From assembly GCF_900103505.1 (NCBI RefSeq), contig NZ_FNIA01000017.1, positions 1 through 64,000 of the forward strand: a DNA stretch of 64,000 bases, in the 5' to 3' direction. Made by a program: the position numbers and the translations under genes. The stretch is from Haloarchaeobius iranensis. GTDB taxonomy: Archaea; Halobacteriota; Halobacteria; Halobacteriales; Natrialbaceae. Shown here piece after piece: positions 51,783 to 60,490 of this stretch. Under the pieces are notes generated by a model that worked only from the letters and a program-made list of their open reading frames with translations, was not told the origin of the DNA and did not search any database. Positions within the stretch are counted from its first letter, which is position 1. Each line of letters begins with the position of its first letter.

Positions 51783-52993
51783 AGCAGGCCCACCTCCTCG
51801 CCGGCGGCGCGGAACGCCTCGATGCAGTGCTCCACGTCGCTCCGGGAGTGGGTCGCCATCGGTGCGACGCGGATGCGACTCGTCCCCTCCGGCACCGTCG
51901 GCGGCCGGATAGCTGGTGCGACGACGCCGCGCTCCCGTACCGCGCGTTCGAGCGCGAGCGCGTCGTCCCGGTCGCCGACCACGATGGGGAGGATCTGCGT
52001 GTCGCCCCTGACCTCGTAGCCCACCGCTTCGAGCCCGTTGCGCAGCTGGCCGACGTTCGACCAGAGGCGGTCGCGGCACTCGCCGTGGCGCGCGAGATGC
52101 AGCGCCTCGCTCGCTGCGGCGGCGGCCGGCGGGGACAGCCCGGTCGAGAAGACGAACGAGCGCGCCTCGTTGACGAGGTGCTCGACGAGGGACTCGCTCC
52201 CGGCGACGTAGCCACCCTGGCTGGCGAGCGCCTTCGAGAGGGTCCCCATCTGGACGTGGACGCGGTCCTCGAGCCCCGCGCGCTGGACGATACCGCCGCC
52301 GTCGACGTGCAGGCCGGTGGCGTGTGCCTCGTCGACCATGACCCACGCGCCGACCGACTCGGCGGCGTCGCAGATGGCCTCGAGCGGCGCGACCGTCCCG
52401 TCCATGGAGAACACGCTGTCGGTGAGGACGAGCCAGGACTCGTCTGCGGCGGCTTCGGGCGCGGCCGCGGCACGCTCGGCCAGCCGCCGTTCGAGGTCGG
52501 CGACGTCGCAGTGGTCGTAGACGACGACCTCGGCCCCGGAGAGCCGGCAGCCGTCGACGATGCTTGCGTGGTTGAACGCGTCGGAGAACACGACGTCCGG
52601 CGAGAGCGCCGCGATGGTGCCGACGTTCGCGGCGTAGCCGGAGGAGAACGCGAGCGCCCGCTCGGTCCCCTTGACCTCCGCGAGCCGGCGTTCGAGGTCG
52701 CGGTGGACCAGCGTGTCGCCGGTGACGAGTCGGCTCGCACCCGCGCCGGTGCCGACCACCTCGGCGGCCTGCGCGGCGGCGTCCTGCACGCGGTCGTCCT
52801 GTGTCAGTCCGAGGTAGTTGTTCGCGGCGAAGACGAGGTGCTCGTCGCCGTCGAGGACGGGGAGGTCGCGACCGGGGTCGGGCGCGAAGTAACTGCGCTC
52901 GGCGACCCGGTCGACAGGTGCGATGTCGCGGTAGAGGGTGGAGTCCCGTCGGGCGGCGACGCGGTCGGCGAGGTCGAACCCGCGCTCTGTCAT
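51779..52993 (-). CDS. bioF: 8-amino-7-oxononanoate synthase
   Basis: This PLP enzyme condenses pimeloyl thioester with alanine to give KAPA. It is a 404-residue alpha-oxoamine synthase. It shows FAANNYLGLTQDDRV, TGAGASRLVTGDTLVHRDLE, DEAHATGLHVDGGG, and the PLP lysine Lys254 in GTLSKALASQGGYVAG. The ATG at 52993 gives the usual ERGFDLADR opening; a TTG seven codons upstream is the alternative. The stop overlaps the bioD start by four nucleotides. Confidence 0.92.
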   Translation of the reverse strand: MTERGFDLADRVAARRDSTLYRDIAPVDRVAERSYFAPDPGRDLPVLDGDEHLVFAANNYLGLTQDDRVQDAAAQAAEVVGTGAGASRLVTGDTLVHRDLERRLAEVKGTERALAFSSGYAANVGTIAALSPDVVFSDAFNHASIVDGCRLSGAEVVVYDHCDVADLERRLAERAAAAPEAAADESWLVLTDSVFSMDGTVAPLEAICDAAESVGAWVMVDEAHATGLHVDGGGIVQRAGLEDRVHVQMGTLSKALASQGGYVAGSESLVEHLVNEARSFVFSTGLSPPAAAAASEALHLARHGECRDRLWSNVGQLRNGLEAVGYEVRGDTQILPIVVGDRDDALALERAVRERGVVAPAIRPPTVPEGTSRIRVAPMATHSRSDVEHCIEAFRAAGEEVGLL

Positions 52994-53056
52994 CTGGTCG
53001 TAGATGTCAGTCAACGGCCCTTGAACCGTTCGGTACGGAGCTGGAACCGATGAGAA

Positions 53057-54124
53057 CTAAAATACCGGCAGGAGGTCGGCCGGCCCGAACACGCCGTAGT
53101 CGCCGACGCGGTTCATCCGGACGGCGGTCTTGAGGTAGCCCAGCGCGGGGCCGTTGACGTTCGCGGCCATGCTCGTCGCGTCGTCGAGTTGGAACGTGTT
53201 CGTGCCGCGCTCGCCGTCGAAGGTCCGGCCCGTCACGCGGACCGTCGTCGTCGTTGGCTTCTCGTCGCTGCGGACGTCGAGGATGCCGCCGACGGTGACG
53301 TCCGCGGCGTCGCAGATACCGGCGCGTTCGAGCAGCACGTCGTCGGCGTGCTCCATGTCCTCGAACTCGATGACGCCGTCGTGGTCGTCGACGATGGCCT
53401 CGATCTCGGCGTCGCTCAGTTCGCGGGCGCTCTCGATGTCGTAGCCGTCGAGGTGGGCGATGTCCTCCCGGACGGTGCCGCGGTTGTCCTCGTAGCCCGA
53501 CTTGAGGCCGACGCCCCACCAGATCTCGACCTCGTCGACCTCGACGAACGACTGGGCGGCGAGCGCCGCCGCACCGGTGAGGAAGCCAGGGGTCGCGCCC
53601 GCGCCGCAGACGAAGGTGATGCCCGACTCCTCGAACAGGTCCGCGCGCTCGTCGAGCATGCCGATGACCCGCGAGCGCTTGAGCACGTCCACGAGGACGC
53701 CCTCGTAGCCCGCCTCGGCGAACCGCTCGGCGGTCCGGGGGATGAAGTCGTGCGTGAGGTTCGGCAGGGCGAGCAGCACCGCGTCGATGGCCGCCGACTC
53801 GTCGATGACGTCCTGGATGGGCGTCTCCGTCGGCCGGGCCTGCTCGCTGGCGACGACCCCCGCGCCCTCGCCGTGCCGTTTGACCGCCGTTCCGCCGTCG
53901 GTTCGGGTGTCGTCGCCGCTCGGTGCGTTCCCAGCGTGCTCGCTGGCGACGTTCCCCTCCGTCGCCGCGAGGAGTTCGCCGACGTCGAGGCCGTCGTGGT
54001 CGACGGCGATGCCGTTCCGGTCACACGCCGCGACCGGCGTGAGTCCGTCCTTGTGCTGGCTCACTTCGAGCGTTCGTCGGCCGATACCGCCCGTTCCGAG
54101 TACCGCGAATGTCACGTCGTCCAT
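53057..54124 (-). CDS. BioU-like dehydrogenase-fold protein, candidate DAPA-forming enzyme replacing BioA
   Basis: This 355-residue Rossmann-fold protein (FAVLGTGGIGRRTLEVS at 6-22) resembles saccharopine/homoserine dehydrogenase-like proteins. It sits between bioB and bioF, exactly where the KAPA-to-DAPA step is missing because no bioA is present. BioU, a single-turnover enzyme of cyanobacteria with haloarchaeal homologues, performs that step using its own lysine amino group. Lys149 in VDVLKRSRVIG is a candidate. FVCGAGATPGFLTGAAALAA and VEIWWGVGLKSGYEDNRG lie downstream. Residues ~60-95 are a low-complexity insertion flanked in the DNA by direct repeats. The BioU assignment is inference from context and fold. 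Confidence 0.7.
   Translation of the reverse strand: MDDVTFAVLGTGGIGRRTLEVSQHKDGLTPVAACDRNGIAVDHDGLDVGELLAATEGNVASEHAGNAPSGDDTRTDGGTAVKRHGEGAGVVASEQARPTETPIQDVIDESAAIDAVLLALPNLTHDFIPRTAERFAEAGYEGVLVDVLKRSRVIGMLDERADLFEESGITFVCGAGATPGFLTGAAALAAQSFVEVDEVEIWWGVGLKSGYEDNRGTVREDIAHLDGYDIESARELSDAEIEAIVDDHDGVIEFEDMEHADDVLLERAGICDAADVTVGGILDVRSDEKPTTTTVRVTGRTFDGERGTNTFQLDDATSMAANVNGPALGYLKTAVRMNRVGDYGVFGPADLLPVF
53841..53950. repeat. 14-bp direct repeats bounding an in-frame 96-nt insertion in the bioU-like gene
   Basis: The 14-mer tgctcgctggcgac occurs at 53841-53854 and again at 53937-53950, 96 nt apart (32 codons). Both copies encode the residues VASE plus the next residue and Ala. The segment between them encodes a Gly/Asp/Thr-rich, presumably disordered, loop. 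Deleting one repeat plus the spacer keeps the frame and restores a compact Rossmann fold. Confidence 0.7.
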
Positions 54125-54161
54125 GGCTGATAGCAGGTTTCAGTCGTCGGTCCGCCGTCGG

Positions 54162-55286
54162 TCAGTCGTCCAGTTCCGCGTTGCTCGTCGCCGTCCCGGC
54201 CGCCGTCTCGACGGGCCCCTCGCGCCGGTCGTCGTCGCCCCGGGACTTCACCGCCTCGGGGTCGAACTCGTTGGCCGCGGTGTTCGGCTCCAGGCCGGCG
54301 CGCTCGATGACCTCGATGTCGTCGCCGGGGGTCTGCCCGCCGGTGGTCAGGTAGTCGCCGGTGAGGATGCCGTCCGCGCCGGCCTCGAACGGGCGATGCT
54401 GCTCGTCGACGGCGAGGTTGACCTCCCGTCCGCCGGTCAACCGGACCCGGGCCTCGGGGTGGAGTAGCCGGTACACCGCGATGGTCCGGATGATATTCTC
54501 GGTCGAGATGTCCGCGGAGTCGCCGAGTTCGTCGCCCAGCTCGGTGCCGGCGACGGGGTTGAGGATGTTCACCGGCAGCGAGGAGACGCCGACCTCCTGC
54601 AGCGCGATGGCCGCCTCGACGCGGTCGGTCGGCGTCTCGCCCATCCCGAGGATGACGCCCGCACAGAGGTCCATACCCACGTCCTTCGCGAGTTCGAGCG
54701 TCTCCACGCGGTCCTCGAAGGAGTGCGTGTCGACGATCTCGGGGAAGAACCGCGGCGAGGTCTCGATGTTGTGGTTGTAGTGGTTGATGCCCTCGTCGGC
54801 GAGTATCTCGGCCTCCTCGCGCGTGAGGATACCGAGGCTGGCGTCGACCTCCACGTCCGTCTCGTCGCGCACGAGACGGATGGCCCGGATGACCTCGCTC
54901 CACTCCTCGGGGCGGTGCTCCTTCGAGACGCCCTTCTCCGCGACGACGATGCCGAACCGCTGTGCGCCGTCGCGTTCTGCCCGCTTGGCGGCGTCGAGTA
55001 TCTCCTCGGGGTCGAGGAAGCCGTACGTCTCGATGCCCGTGTCGAAGTGGACCGACTGCGCACAGAACCCGCAGTCCTCCGCGCAGTCGCCCGCTTTGGC
55101 GTTCACGATGGAGCAGGCGTCGACGGTGTCGTCGCCCAGCTCCGACCGGACGTAGTCCGCCGCCGGCGCGAGGTCGTCCACCGGCTGTGCGATCAGTGCC
55201 AGACCGTCCGTGCGGTCGAGGCGTTCGCCCGCGAGCACGCGCTCGACGGCGTCGTCGACCGTCTGGTTTCCCGTCTCGTAAACCAC
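54162..55286 (-). CDS. bioB: biotin synthase (radical SAM)
   Basis: This enzyme inserts sulfur into dethiobiotin. It is a 374-residue radical SAM enzyme. The 4Fe-4S cysteines are Cys68, Cys72 and Cys75 in AGDCAEDCGFCAQS. The family's ACSIVNAKAG precedes them, and YNHNIETSPRFFPEIVDTHS and LCAGVILGMGET follow. The GTG at 55286 is chosen because a TATA element (aactaatatc on the minus strand) lies 27 nt upstream, giving a leaderless start; an upstream extension would remove the promoter. First gene of the biotin operon. The C-terminal 30 residues are acidic and disordered. Confidence 0.94.
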   Translation of the reverse strand: MVYETGNQTVDDAVERVLAGERLDRTDGLALIAQPVDDLAPAADYVRSELGDDTVDACSIVNAKAGDCAEDCGFCAQSVHFDTGIETYGFLDPEEILDAAKRAERDGAQRFGIVVAEKGVSKEHRPEEWSEVIRAIRLVRDETDVEVDASLGILTREEAEILADEGINHYNHNIETSPRFFPEIVDTHSFEDRVETLELAKDVGMDLCAGVILGMGETPTDRVEAAIALQEVGVSSLPVNILNPVAGTELGDELGDSADISTENIIRTIAVYRLLHPEARVRLTGGREVNLAVDEQHRPFEAGADGILTGDYLTTGGQTPGDDIEVIERAGLEPNTAANEFDPEAVKSRGDDDRREGPVETAAGTATSNAELDD

Positions 55287-55307
55287 GCTAGCGACGGCGG
55301 TTGACGG

Positions 55308-55317
55308 GATATTAGTT
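55308..55317 (-). promoter_or_regulatory. TATA element of the biotin operon
   Basis: On the minus strand aactaatatc is centred about 27 nt before the bioB GTG. No BirA-type palindrome is evident around it. Confidence 0.55.
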
Positions 55318-55486
55318 CTTGGGGTCTCGTCGTGGAACGGTCCAGTGGCTGCTGAATCATCCGGCAGTGGACGGCGTCGTCGACCTGTGCCCGTACCCAC
55401 CAACGGCGATTGCTCGGTTCGGGAGCGACCGAGAGCGGCTGTGTCACCCCGTCTGCGGGTTTCACCCGCTGAACGAGAACGGCGTG

Positions 55487-55807
55487 CTACACGGGTGGGT
55501 CCGCGTCCTCACCGAACCCACTCCCGTACGCCTCGACGACCTCGGTGACGACGACCTCGTACGCATCGTACCACTCCGTCCACCGCTGTTTCGCCCGTTC
55601 GTGGTCGGGGTCGGCTCCGAACGAGCCGAGCGCGTCCAACGACTCCCAGTAGTACACGACGAGGACCTCCCCACTCTCCGGGGCGTGCCACGTCCGCTTG
55701 CCCCGATACCCCTCCGTCTCCTCCGCGGCCGCCTGTATCGCGTCGTTCAACTCGTGGAACTCCGCATCGTACTCCCCGGGGTCCAGCCGAAACGTCACGA
55801 GATACAT
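55487..55807 (-). CDS. ABM/EthD-like dimeric alpha-beta barrel protein
   Basis: This 106-residue protein is built on a ferredoxin-like half-barrel. It has strand MYLVTFRLDPGEYDAEFHEL, helix NDAIQAAAEETEGYRGKRTW, and strand GEVLVVYYWESLDALGSF. The WESLDALGSF turn and the spacing match the antibiotic-biosynthesis monooxygenase/EthD group that dimerises to form a barrel. Activity varies widely in the family (oxygenase, heme oxygenase, or none), so the function is open. The start at the ATG at 55807 places MYLVTF at the N-terminus, as in relatives. Confidence 0.7.
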   Translation of the reverse strand: MYLVTFRLDPGEYDAEFHELNDAIQAAAEETEGYRGKRTWHAPESGEVLVVYYWESLDALGSFGADPDHERAKQRWTEWYDAYEVVVTEVVEAYGSGFGEDADPPV

Positions 55808-55884
55808 CACACGGCCCACTCGCCCACAGGACCAAGATGCTTCGCTTCCCGGGCGGAGTCACCCCGAATCGAGCACGAAGCGGT

Positions 55885-56835
55885 TCACTCCGTCAGCTCG
55901 AACCCGTCGAGCGTTCGCTCGCCCGCGTCGAACCGGTCCAGGTAGTACTCGATACCGGGCTGGTGGGCCGCGCCGACGAGGAGGTGGACCGTGTCCCCCG
56001 GGCTGGTGTGGGAGACCCCGTAGTCGGCCATGCGCTCGTTGCGGGCGTGGGTCAGGAGCTCGAGTTCGGGGTCGTGCCGCCGGAGCCACTCGCGTTCGAG
56101 GGGCTGGGGAAGGAACGTCGTCCGGTAGTAGTACTGGAGGTGGACGAGCCGGGAGGGGTCGGCGGCGGCGCGCTTCGTGAGCTTGAACGACTCGTAGTCG
56201 TCGCCGGTCGCCAGGCCCTCGTGGCTCGTGAGGAAGTCGGAGGCGAGGTCGCCCAGGGCGCGCTCCAGCGTGGCGCCGTAGACGCCGTTTCCGTCCTCGA
56301 CGAGCGTGAAGACGGCGTCCTGCAGCTCGCTGGTGAGCGAGTCCACGTCCTCCAGCAGCCCCTCGAAGTTGCCGGGCAGGTCCGCGAGGTGCGAGTCGAT
56401 GTCGAGGTCGCGACAGCGCTGCATCGCCCAGCGGTAGTCGTCCATCTCGCAGGCGCGGTCGAAATCGTCGAAGTACATCCGTCGGATGCCCTGCTCGCAG
56501 TACACCGACGCGCCCGCATCGAGGAACTCGGCGACGTGCTCGCGGAGGAACGAGCGCTCGGCCTCGGTGTCGGCGTGGGTGATGCCGTGGACGTGGAACT
56601 CGCGGTCGCCGACGGCGACGGTCGTGCCCGGGACGCCCGAGGTGGCCGTCGGCGTGAGGCGGCGCTCCTGGAGCGCCCGCCACTCGCGCTTGGCGGCGAG
56701 GTAGGCCGCGTGCTCGCCGTCCGCCGCCGTCACGTCCGCCAGTTCCGCGAGGCTGCGTGTCCGTCGAAGCCGGTCGAAGCGCTCGCGCTGGCCGGGAGTG
56801 AGCCGTCCTGAGCGCGAGGGGGACACGTCGGTCAT
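55885..56835 (-). CDS. TraB/EreA-superfamily-like protein
   Basis: This 316-residue protein is not firmly recognised. It has the motif order of the TraB/ChaN/EreA/TIKI superfamily: VHGITHADTEAERSFLREHV with a His near residue 84, then SVYCEQGIRRMYFDD with a central Glu. HARNERMADYGVSH carries the conserved N-x-R-M-A, and VHLLVGAAHQPGIEYYLDRF carries the terminal G-x-x-H. These residues would bind a metal. Known members cleave peptides, macrolides or pheromones, so the substrate cannot be told. TATA-like cctttagcac lies about 27 nt before the ATG. Confidence 0.65.
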   Translation of the reverse strand: MTDVSPSRSGRLTPGQRERFDRLRRTRSLAELADVTAADGEHAAYLAAKREWRALQERRLTPTATSGVPGTTVAVGDREFHVHGITHADTEAERSFLREHVAEFLDAGASVYCEQGIRRMYFDDFDRACEMDDYRWAMQRCRDLDIDSHLADLPGNFEGLLEDVDSLTSELQDAVFTLVEDGNGVYGATLERALGDLASDFLTSHEGLATGDDYESFKLTKRAAADPSRLVHLQYYYRTTFLPQPLEREWLRRHDPELELLTHARNERMADYGVSHTSPGDTVHLLVGAAHQPGIEYYLDRFDAGERTLDGFELTE

Positions 56836-56901
56836 CGGGTGAGAACTCGGGGCCGAGCGTGCTAAAGGATGACGGGGGTTGACGAACGGGTCGTCAGGCC
56901 G

Positions 56902-57837
56902 TCACGACCGTCCGCGGGTCTGGCCGAGACCGGGCAGCGCGACGCGGTCCTCGACGTAGCCCATCAGCCTCGTCGCGGTGATGACGATACCGATGTAGAC
57001 GAGAGCGACGACGGTGAACATCGCCGTGTAGTCGAACGTGTCGCTCGCGACGGCGTCGGCCCGCCGGAACAGCTCGGCGACCGTGATGAACGTCGCCAGC
57101 GAGGAGTACTTGATGAGGTAGACCAGCTCGTTCGTCCAGCCCGGGATGGCGAACCGGAGCGTCTGCGGGAGCACGACGTGCAGGATGCCCTCGCGCTGGG
57201 TCAGCCCGACCGACCGGGCCGCCACGAGCTGCTGTGGGTCGACGCTCTCGATGGCCGACCGGATGTACTCAGCCTGGTACGCCGCACTGTTGATGGTGAA
57301 GCCGATGAGCGCGACCCACAGCGCGGTCTGGACCTTCAACGGGCCGAGGTCGACGGCCCACACCGGGGTTCGAACCGTGAACGGGCCGAACTGGGTGAGT
57401 CCACGGAAGAACTGCGAGAGGTTCAGCCCGTAGTAGAGCAGGTAGAGCTGGGCGATGAGCGGCGTCCCGCGGATGAGCTCGGTGAACGACAGCGAGAGGT
57501 ACTTGGTCCACCGGCCGTACACGCGAGCCACCGACAGCGGGACCGCGAGCACGAGCCCGAGCAGGATGGACAGCACCGTGATGAGCACCGTGATGTACGC
57601 CCCTTCGGCGAGCTGTGGTAGCGACTGGAACGCTGTCGCGGTGCCGCCGGTCAGCCCGAGCGTCTCCGGCGAGACCAGCGGCTCGCCTGGCGTCCCGAAC
57701 GGCACCCACTCCCAGTTGATGAGCCAGCGCAGGAGCAAGTAGCCCCAGAACAGGCCCCCGAGCGCGATGAGGACCATCGAGCCGACGGACCGGCCCTCCC
57801 TCGTGCGGACCCGTCGGAGGTCCTCGGCGTAGCTCAC
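56902..57837 (-). CDS. polar amino-acid ABC transporter permease
   Basis: This 311-residue HisM/GlnP-type permease has a long N-terminal extension with a membrane helix (about 20-40), then five core helices from about 85. The ABC-contact EAA loop is in [40 protein letters not shown] is typical of amino-acid permeases. It overlaps the upstream ATPase gene by four nucleotides and is the last gene of the operon. It pairs with the permease at 58589 to form the membrane channel. Confidence 0.9.
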   Translation of the reverse strand: MSYAEDLRRVRTREGRSVGSMVLIALGGLFWGYLLLRWLINWEWVPFGTPGEPLVSPETLGLTGGTATAFQSLPQLAEGAYITVLITVLSILLGLVLAVPLSVARVYGRWTKYLSLSFTELIRGTPLIAQLYLLYYGLNLSQFFRGLTQFGPFTVRTPVWAVDLGPLKVQTALWVALIGFTINSAAYQAEYIRSAIESVDPQQLVAARSVGLTQREGILHVVLPQTLRFAIPGWTNELVYLIKYSSLATFITVAELFRRADAVASDTFDYTAMFTVVALVYIGIVITATRLMGYVEDRVALPGLGQTRGRS

Positions 57838-58592
57838 GTGCTCTCACCGCCGTGGAGCTGGGTGATGCGCTGCAGGAACTCCGCGGTGCGTGCCTGCTCG
57901 GGGTGCTGGAACAGCTGCTCGGGCGGCCCCCGCTCGACGATCTGTCCCTGGTCGAGGAACATCATGCGCGAGGCGGCCTCGCGGGCGAACCCCATCTCGT
58001 GGGTCACCACCAGCATCGTCATGCCTTCGTCGGCGAGTTCGCGCATCACGCTCGTGACCTCGCCGACGAGTTCGGGGTCGAGCGCGCTCGTCGGCTCGTC
58101 GAACAGCATGAGCTTGGGGTCCATCGCGAGCGCACGCGCGATGCCGACGCGCTGTTTCTGGCCGCCGGAGAGTTCGGCCGGGTACGAGCCGGCCTGATCG
58201 GCGAGCCCGACGCGGTCGAGGTGCTCCATCGCCCGCTCGCGGGCCTCGGCCTTGCCCAGGCCCTTCACCCGGCGCAGGCCGAGCGTGATGTTCTCGGCAG
58301 CGGTGAGGTGCAGGAACAGGTTGAAGTCCTGGAACACCATCCCGACCTGCCGACGGAGTTCGTTCACGTCGGTGCCGGCACCGCTGACCCGCTCGCCGTC
58401 GAGGTAGATGGTCCCCGAGTCCGGCTCGGTGAGTCGGTTGACACAGCGCAGCAGGGTCGACTTGCCGGAGCCGCTCGGTCCTGACAGTATCTCCACGTCG
58501 CCGCGCTCCAGCTCGAAGTCGATGCCGCGGAGCACCGTCTCGTCGCCGTAGCTCTTGTGCAGGTCCTCGACGCGCAGCAACGGGTCGCTCAT
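57834..58592 (-). CDS. glnQ: polar amino-acid ABC transporter ATP-binding protein
   Basis: This 252-residue ATPase is of the GlnQ/HisP group. Walker A is [13 protein letters not shown] near residues 36-48. The Q-loop is [20 protein letters not shown]. The signature motif is [18 protein letters not shown], Walker B is [19 protein letters not shown], and the H-loop is VVTHEMGF. All ATPase motifs are intact. It overlaps both neighbouring permease genes by four nucleotides (ATGA-like junctions). The glnQ symbol indicates the family, not proven glutamine specificity. Confidence 0.92.
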   Translation of the reverse strand: MSDPLLRVEDLHKSYGDETVLRGIDFELERGDVEILSGPSGSGKSTLLRCVNRLTEPDSGTIYLDGERVSGAGTDVNELRRQVGMVFQDFNLFLHLTAAENITLGLRRVKGLGKAEARERAMEHLDRVGLADQAGSYPAELSGGQKQRVGIARALAMDPKLMLFDEPTSALDPELVGEVTSVMRELADEGMTMLVVTHEMGFAREAASRMMFLDQGQIVERGPPEQLFQHPEQARTAEFLQRITQLHGGEST

Positions 58593-59332
58593 GCGTTCTC
58601 ACCCGTGGGGACGCCGAAGTAGTCGCCGGCGAACTCCAGCCCGCGGTTCGTGGTCACCGTCAGCACGAAGTAGACGAGGCTGATGGCGAGGATGAGTTCG
58701 AGCGCGGTGCCGGTCCGGTTCTGCTGGAGGAACAGGTCCTCCGCGGTCCCGAGCAGCTCGGTGACGCCGAGGATGATGGCGATACTCGTGTCCTTCAGCA
58801 CGATGGTGAACTCGTTCTGGAAGCCCGGAATCGACCGCCGCAGCGACTGCGGGACGATGACGTAGACGATGGCCTCCAGCTTGCTCATGCCGACCGAGCG
58901 AGCGGCCTCCATCTGGCCCTCGCCGACGCTCTGAATCGCGCCCCGGAAGATCTGGGACTGGTACGCTCCCGAGCGGAGCCCGAGGGCGAACGTCGCGGCG
59001 ATGAACGGGCTGCTCGACACGGAGAACACGTAGAACATGTAGATGAGGATGACCAGGATGGGCACCGCCCTGACGACGACGCCGACGGTCTCGACGGGCA
59101 CACGGAGCCACGCGGGCGCGTACACCTCCGCGACGCCCGCCGGGAGACCGATGAGGAACCCGAGGACGATGGAGACGAACGTCAGCTGGACGGTGACGAC
59201 CGTCGCATCGAGTATCGCGTCCCGGTTGCTCCAGACGTACCCCCAGTCGGGGTTGTCGAGGAAGAACCTGCTCGCGGCGTCGACGAGTCCGCCCTGGAGC
59301 GGTGCGGCTACCGGGGTAAGTTCCACTGCCAT
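58589..59332 (-). CDS. polar amino-acid ABC transporter permease (second subunit)
   Basis: This 247-residue permease has five membrane helices from about residue 45. Its EAA loop is [20 protein letters not shown], followed by [20 protein letters not shown] and [20 protein letters not shown], which is standard for HisQ/GlnP-like proteins. It starts 6 nt downstream of the binding-protein gene and overlaps the ATPase gene by 4 nt. It pairs with the other permease of the operon. Confidence 0.92.
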   Translation of the reverse strand: MAVELTPVAAPLQGGLVDAASRFFLDNPDWGYVWSNRDAILDATVVTVQLTFVSIVLGFLIGLPAGVAEVYAPAWLRVPVETVGVVVRAVPILVILIYMFYVFSVSSSPFIAATFALGLRSGAYQSQIFRGAIQSVGEGQMEAARSVGMSKLEAIVYVIVPQSLRRSIPGFQNEFTIVLKDTSIAIILGVTELLGTAEDLFLQQNRTGTALELILAISLVYFVLTVTTNRGLEFAGDYFGVPTGENA

Positions 59333-59338
59333 CGGGGG

Positions 59339-60121
59339 TTACTCGCCGAACCACTCCGACGTCAGGTCCTGGTAGGTGCCGCTCTCGCGAACCGCTGCGA
59401 GGCCGTCGTTGAGCGCGGTCTGTAGCTCGTCGTCGTCGGTGCGGACGCCGAACCCGTACTGCTCGCCGGTCTCGTAGACGAACGAGACGCTGACGCTGCG
59501 CTCTGACGCGAACGACGCCGCGACGGGCTCGTCGAGGACGACCGCGTCGATGTTCCCGTTCTCCAGGTCGGTCACCGCCAGCACGTACGTGTCGTAGGCG
59601 TTGTAGTTCGACTCCTGGAAGTTCCCCTCGTCGACCATGCCCTGGATGACGCTCTCGCCCGTCGTTCCGGACTGGGAGCCGACCTGGTGACCCTGCAGGT
59701 CAGACAGCTCGGAGGGCTGGAAGTCGCCGTCCTCGCGCACGAGGATGGACTGGTTCGCGCTGTAGTACGGGTCGCTGAAGTCGATGTTCTCGTCGCGCTG
59801 GTCGGTGATGGTCATCGCGGCGGCGATGGCGTCGATGTTGCCGTTGCGCAACGACGGGATGAGCGAGTCGAACGAGTTCAGGTCCTCCCAGTCCGCGAGC
59901 TCGTAGTCGGTCTCGGCGACGACGGCCTCGAGCAGGTCGATGTCGAAGCCGACGACCTCGTCGCCCTCCTTCATCTCGAACGGCGGGAACCCCGACGCCG
60001 TGCCCGGGACGATCGTGTTCTCCCCACCACCGCCACCAGCGGTGAACGAGTCGATACAACCCGCCAGAGAGATCGTCGCCACTGCTGCACCACTCGCCTT
60101 GAGATAGCTGCGTCTATCCAT
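59339..60121 (-). CDS. amino-acid ABC transporter substrate-binding lipoprotein (Tat-exported)
   Basis: This 260-residue periplasmic-type binding protein starts with a Tat signal and lipobox (MDRRSYLKASGAAVATISLA followed by GCID; lipidated Cys22). The mature part has FPPFEMKEGDEVVGFDIDLL and AIAAAMTITDQRDENIDFSD, with the Arg/Asp residues that clamp the alpha-amino and carboxyl groups of polar amino acids. It is the first gene of the operon. A TATA box (gttttatatc) lies about 26 nt upstream, with a 15-bp palindrome between TATA and the ATG. Confidence 0.93.
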   Translation of the reverse strand: MDRRSYLKASGAAVATISLAGCIDSFTAGGGGGENTIVPGTASGFPPFEMKEGDEVVGFDIDLLEAVVAETDYELADWEDLNSFDSLIPSLRNGNIDAIAAAMTITDQRDENIDFSDPYYSANQSILVREDGDFQPSELSDLQGHQVGSQSGTTGESVIQGMVDEGNFQESNYNAYDTYVLAVTDLENGNIDAVVLDEPVAASFASERSVSVSFVYETGEQYGFGVRTDDDELQTALNDGLAAVRESGTYQDLTSEWFGE

Positions 60122-60127
60122 ACGGTT

Positions 60128-60142
60128 GGGGTATGATACCCC
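60128..60142 (-). promoter_or_regulatory. 15-bp palindrome, likely operator, at the ABC transporter promoter
   Basis: ggggtat-g-atacccc has two 7-bp perfect arms around one base and lies between the TATA element and the start codon, 7-21 nt upstream of the ATG. A repressor bound there would block RNA polymerase or the start site. No second copy was seen in the window. Confidence 0.65.
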
Positions 60143-60152
60143 GATATAAAAC
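60143..60152 (-). promoter_or_regulatory. TATA element of the amino-acid ABC operon
   Basis: On the minus strand gttttatatc is centred about 26 nt before the binding-protein ATG (60121), directly abutting the palindrome. The transcript is expected to be leaderless. Confidence 0.6.
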
Positions 60153-60235
60153 GGTTAGCTGGTTCCGGGGAATGTTGCGACGGTCGACCACCGTCTTGTC
60201 AGTGTTTTTGTATAACTGCCGCAACGCGCGAGCGC

Positions 60236-60454
60236 TCAGTCCTCCACGGGGACCGGGTCGACGTGGTGGACCGCGTCGGGTGAGAGGAGCCGACCCGTCG
60301 GCAGTTCGACCCAGCCGTTGGCGAGGACGCGCACCTCGCCCTCGTGGAGGAGGTCCTCGGCTTCACGGTCGCCGTAGACCGTCGCGTTGCGGTACTCCTT
60401 GACAAAGTAGTCGTCGCCCCAGTCGAAGATCGAACTGGTCCCAGCGGGAAGCAT
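60236..60454 (-). CDS. small haloarchaeal protein, possibly a beta-barrel-like domain
   Basis: This 72-residue protein reads MLPAGTSSIFDWGDDYFVKE, NATVYGDREAEDLLHEGEVR and WVELPTGRLLSPDAVHHVDP in order. It is acidic, has no membrane segment, no Cys and no known motif. A TATA-like gtttttacgg lies about 25-28 nt before the ATG, so it has a leaderless promoter of its own. It is not recognised as a named family. It is real rather than a shadow, judging by codon bias and promoter. Confidence 0.6.
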   Translation of the reverse strand: MLPAGTSSIFDWGDDYFVKEYRNATVYGDREAEDLLHEGEVRVLANGWVELPTGRLLSPDAVHHVDPVPVED

Positions 60455-60490
60455 ACGCAGACTTCGCCGCCGACCGTAAAAACTGTGAGG

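Noticed and set aside
52994-53014. Alternative TTG start for bioF seven codons upstream
   Set aside because: The ATG at 52993 gives the normal family N-terminus; nothing favours TTG.
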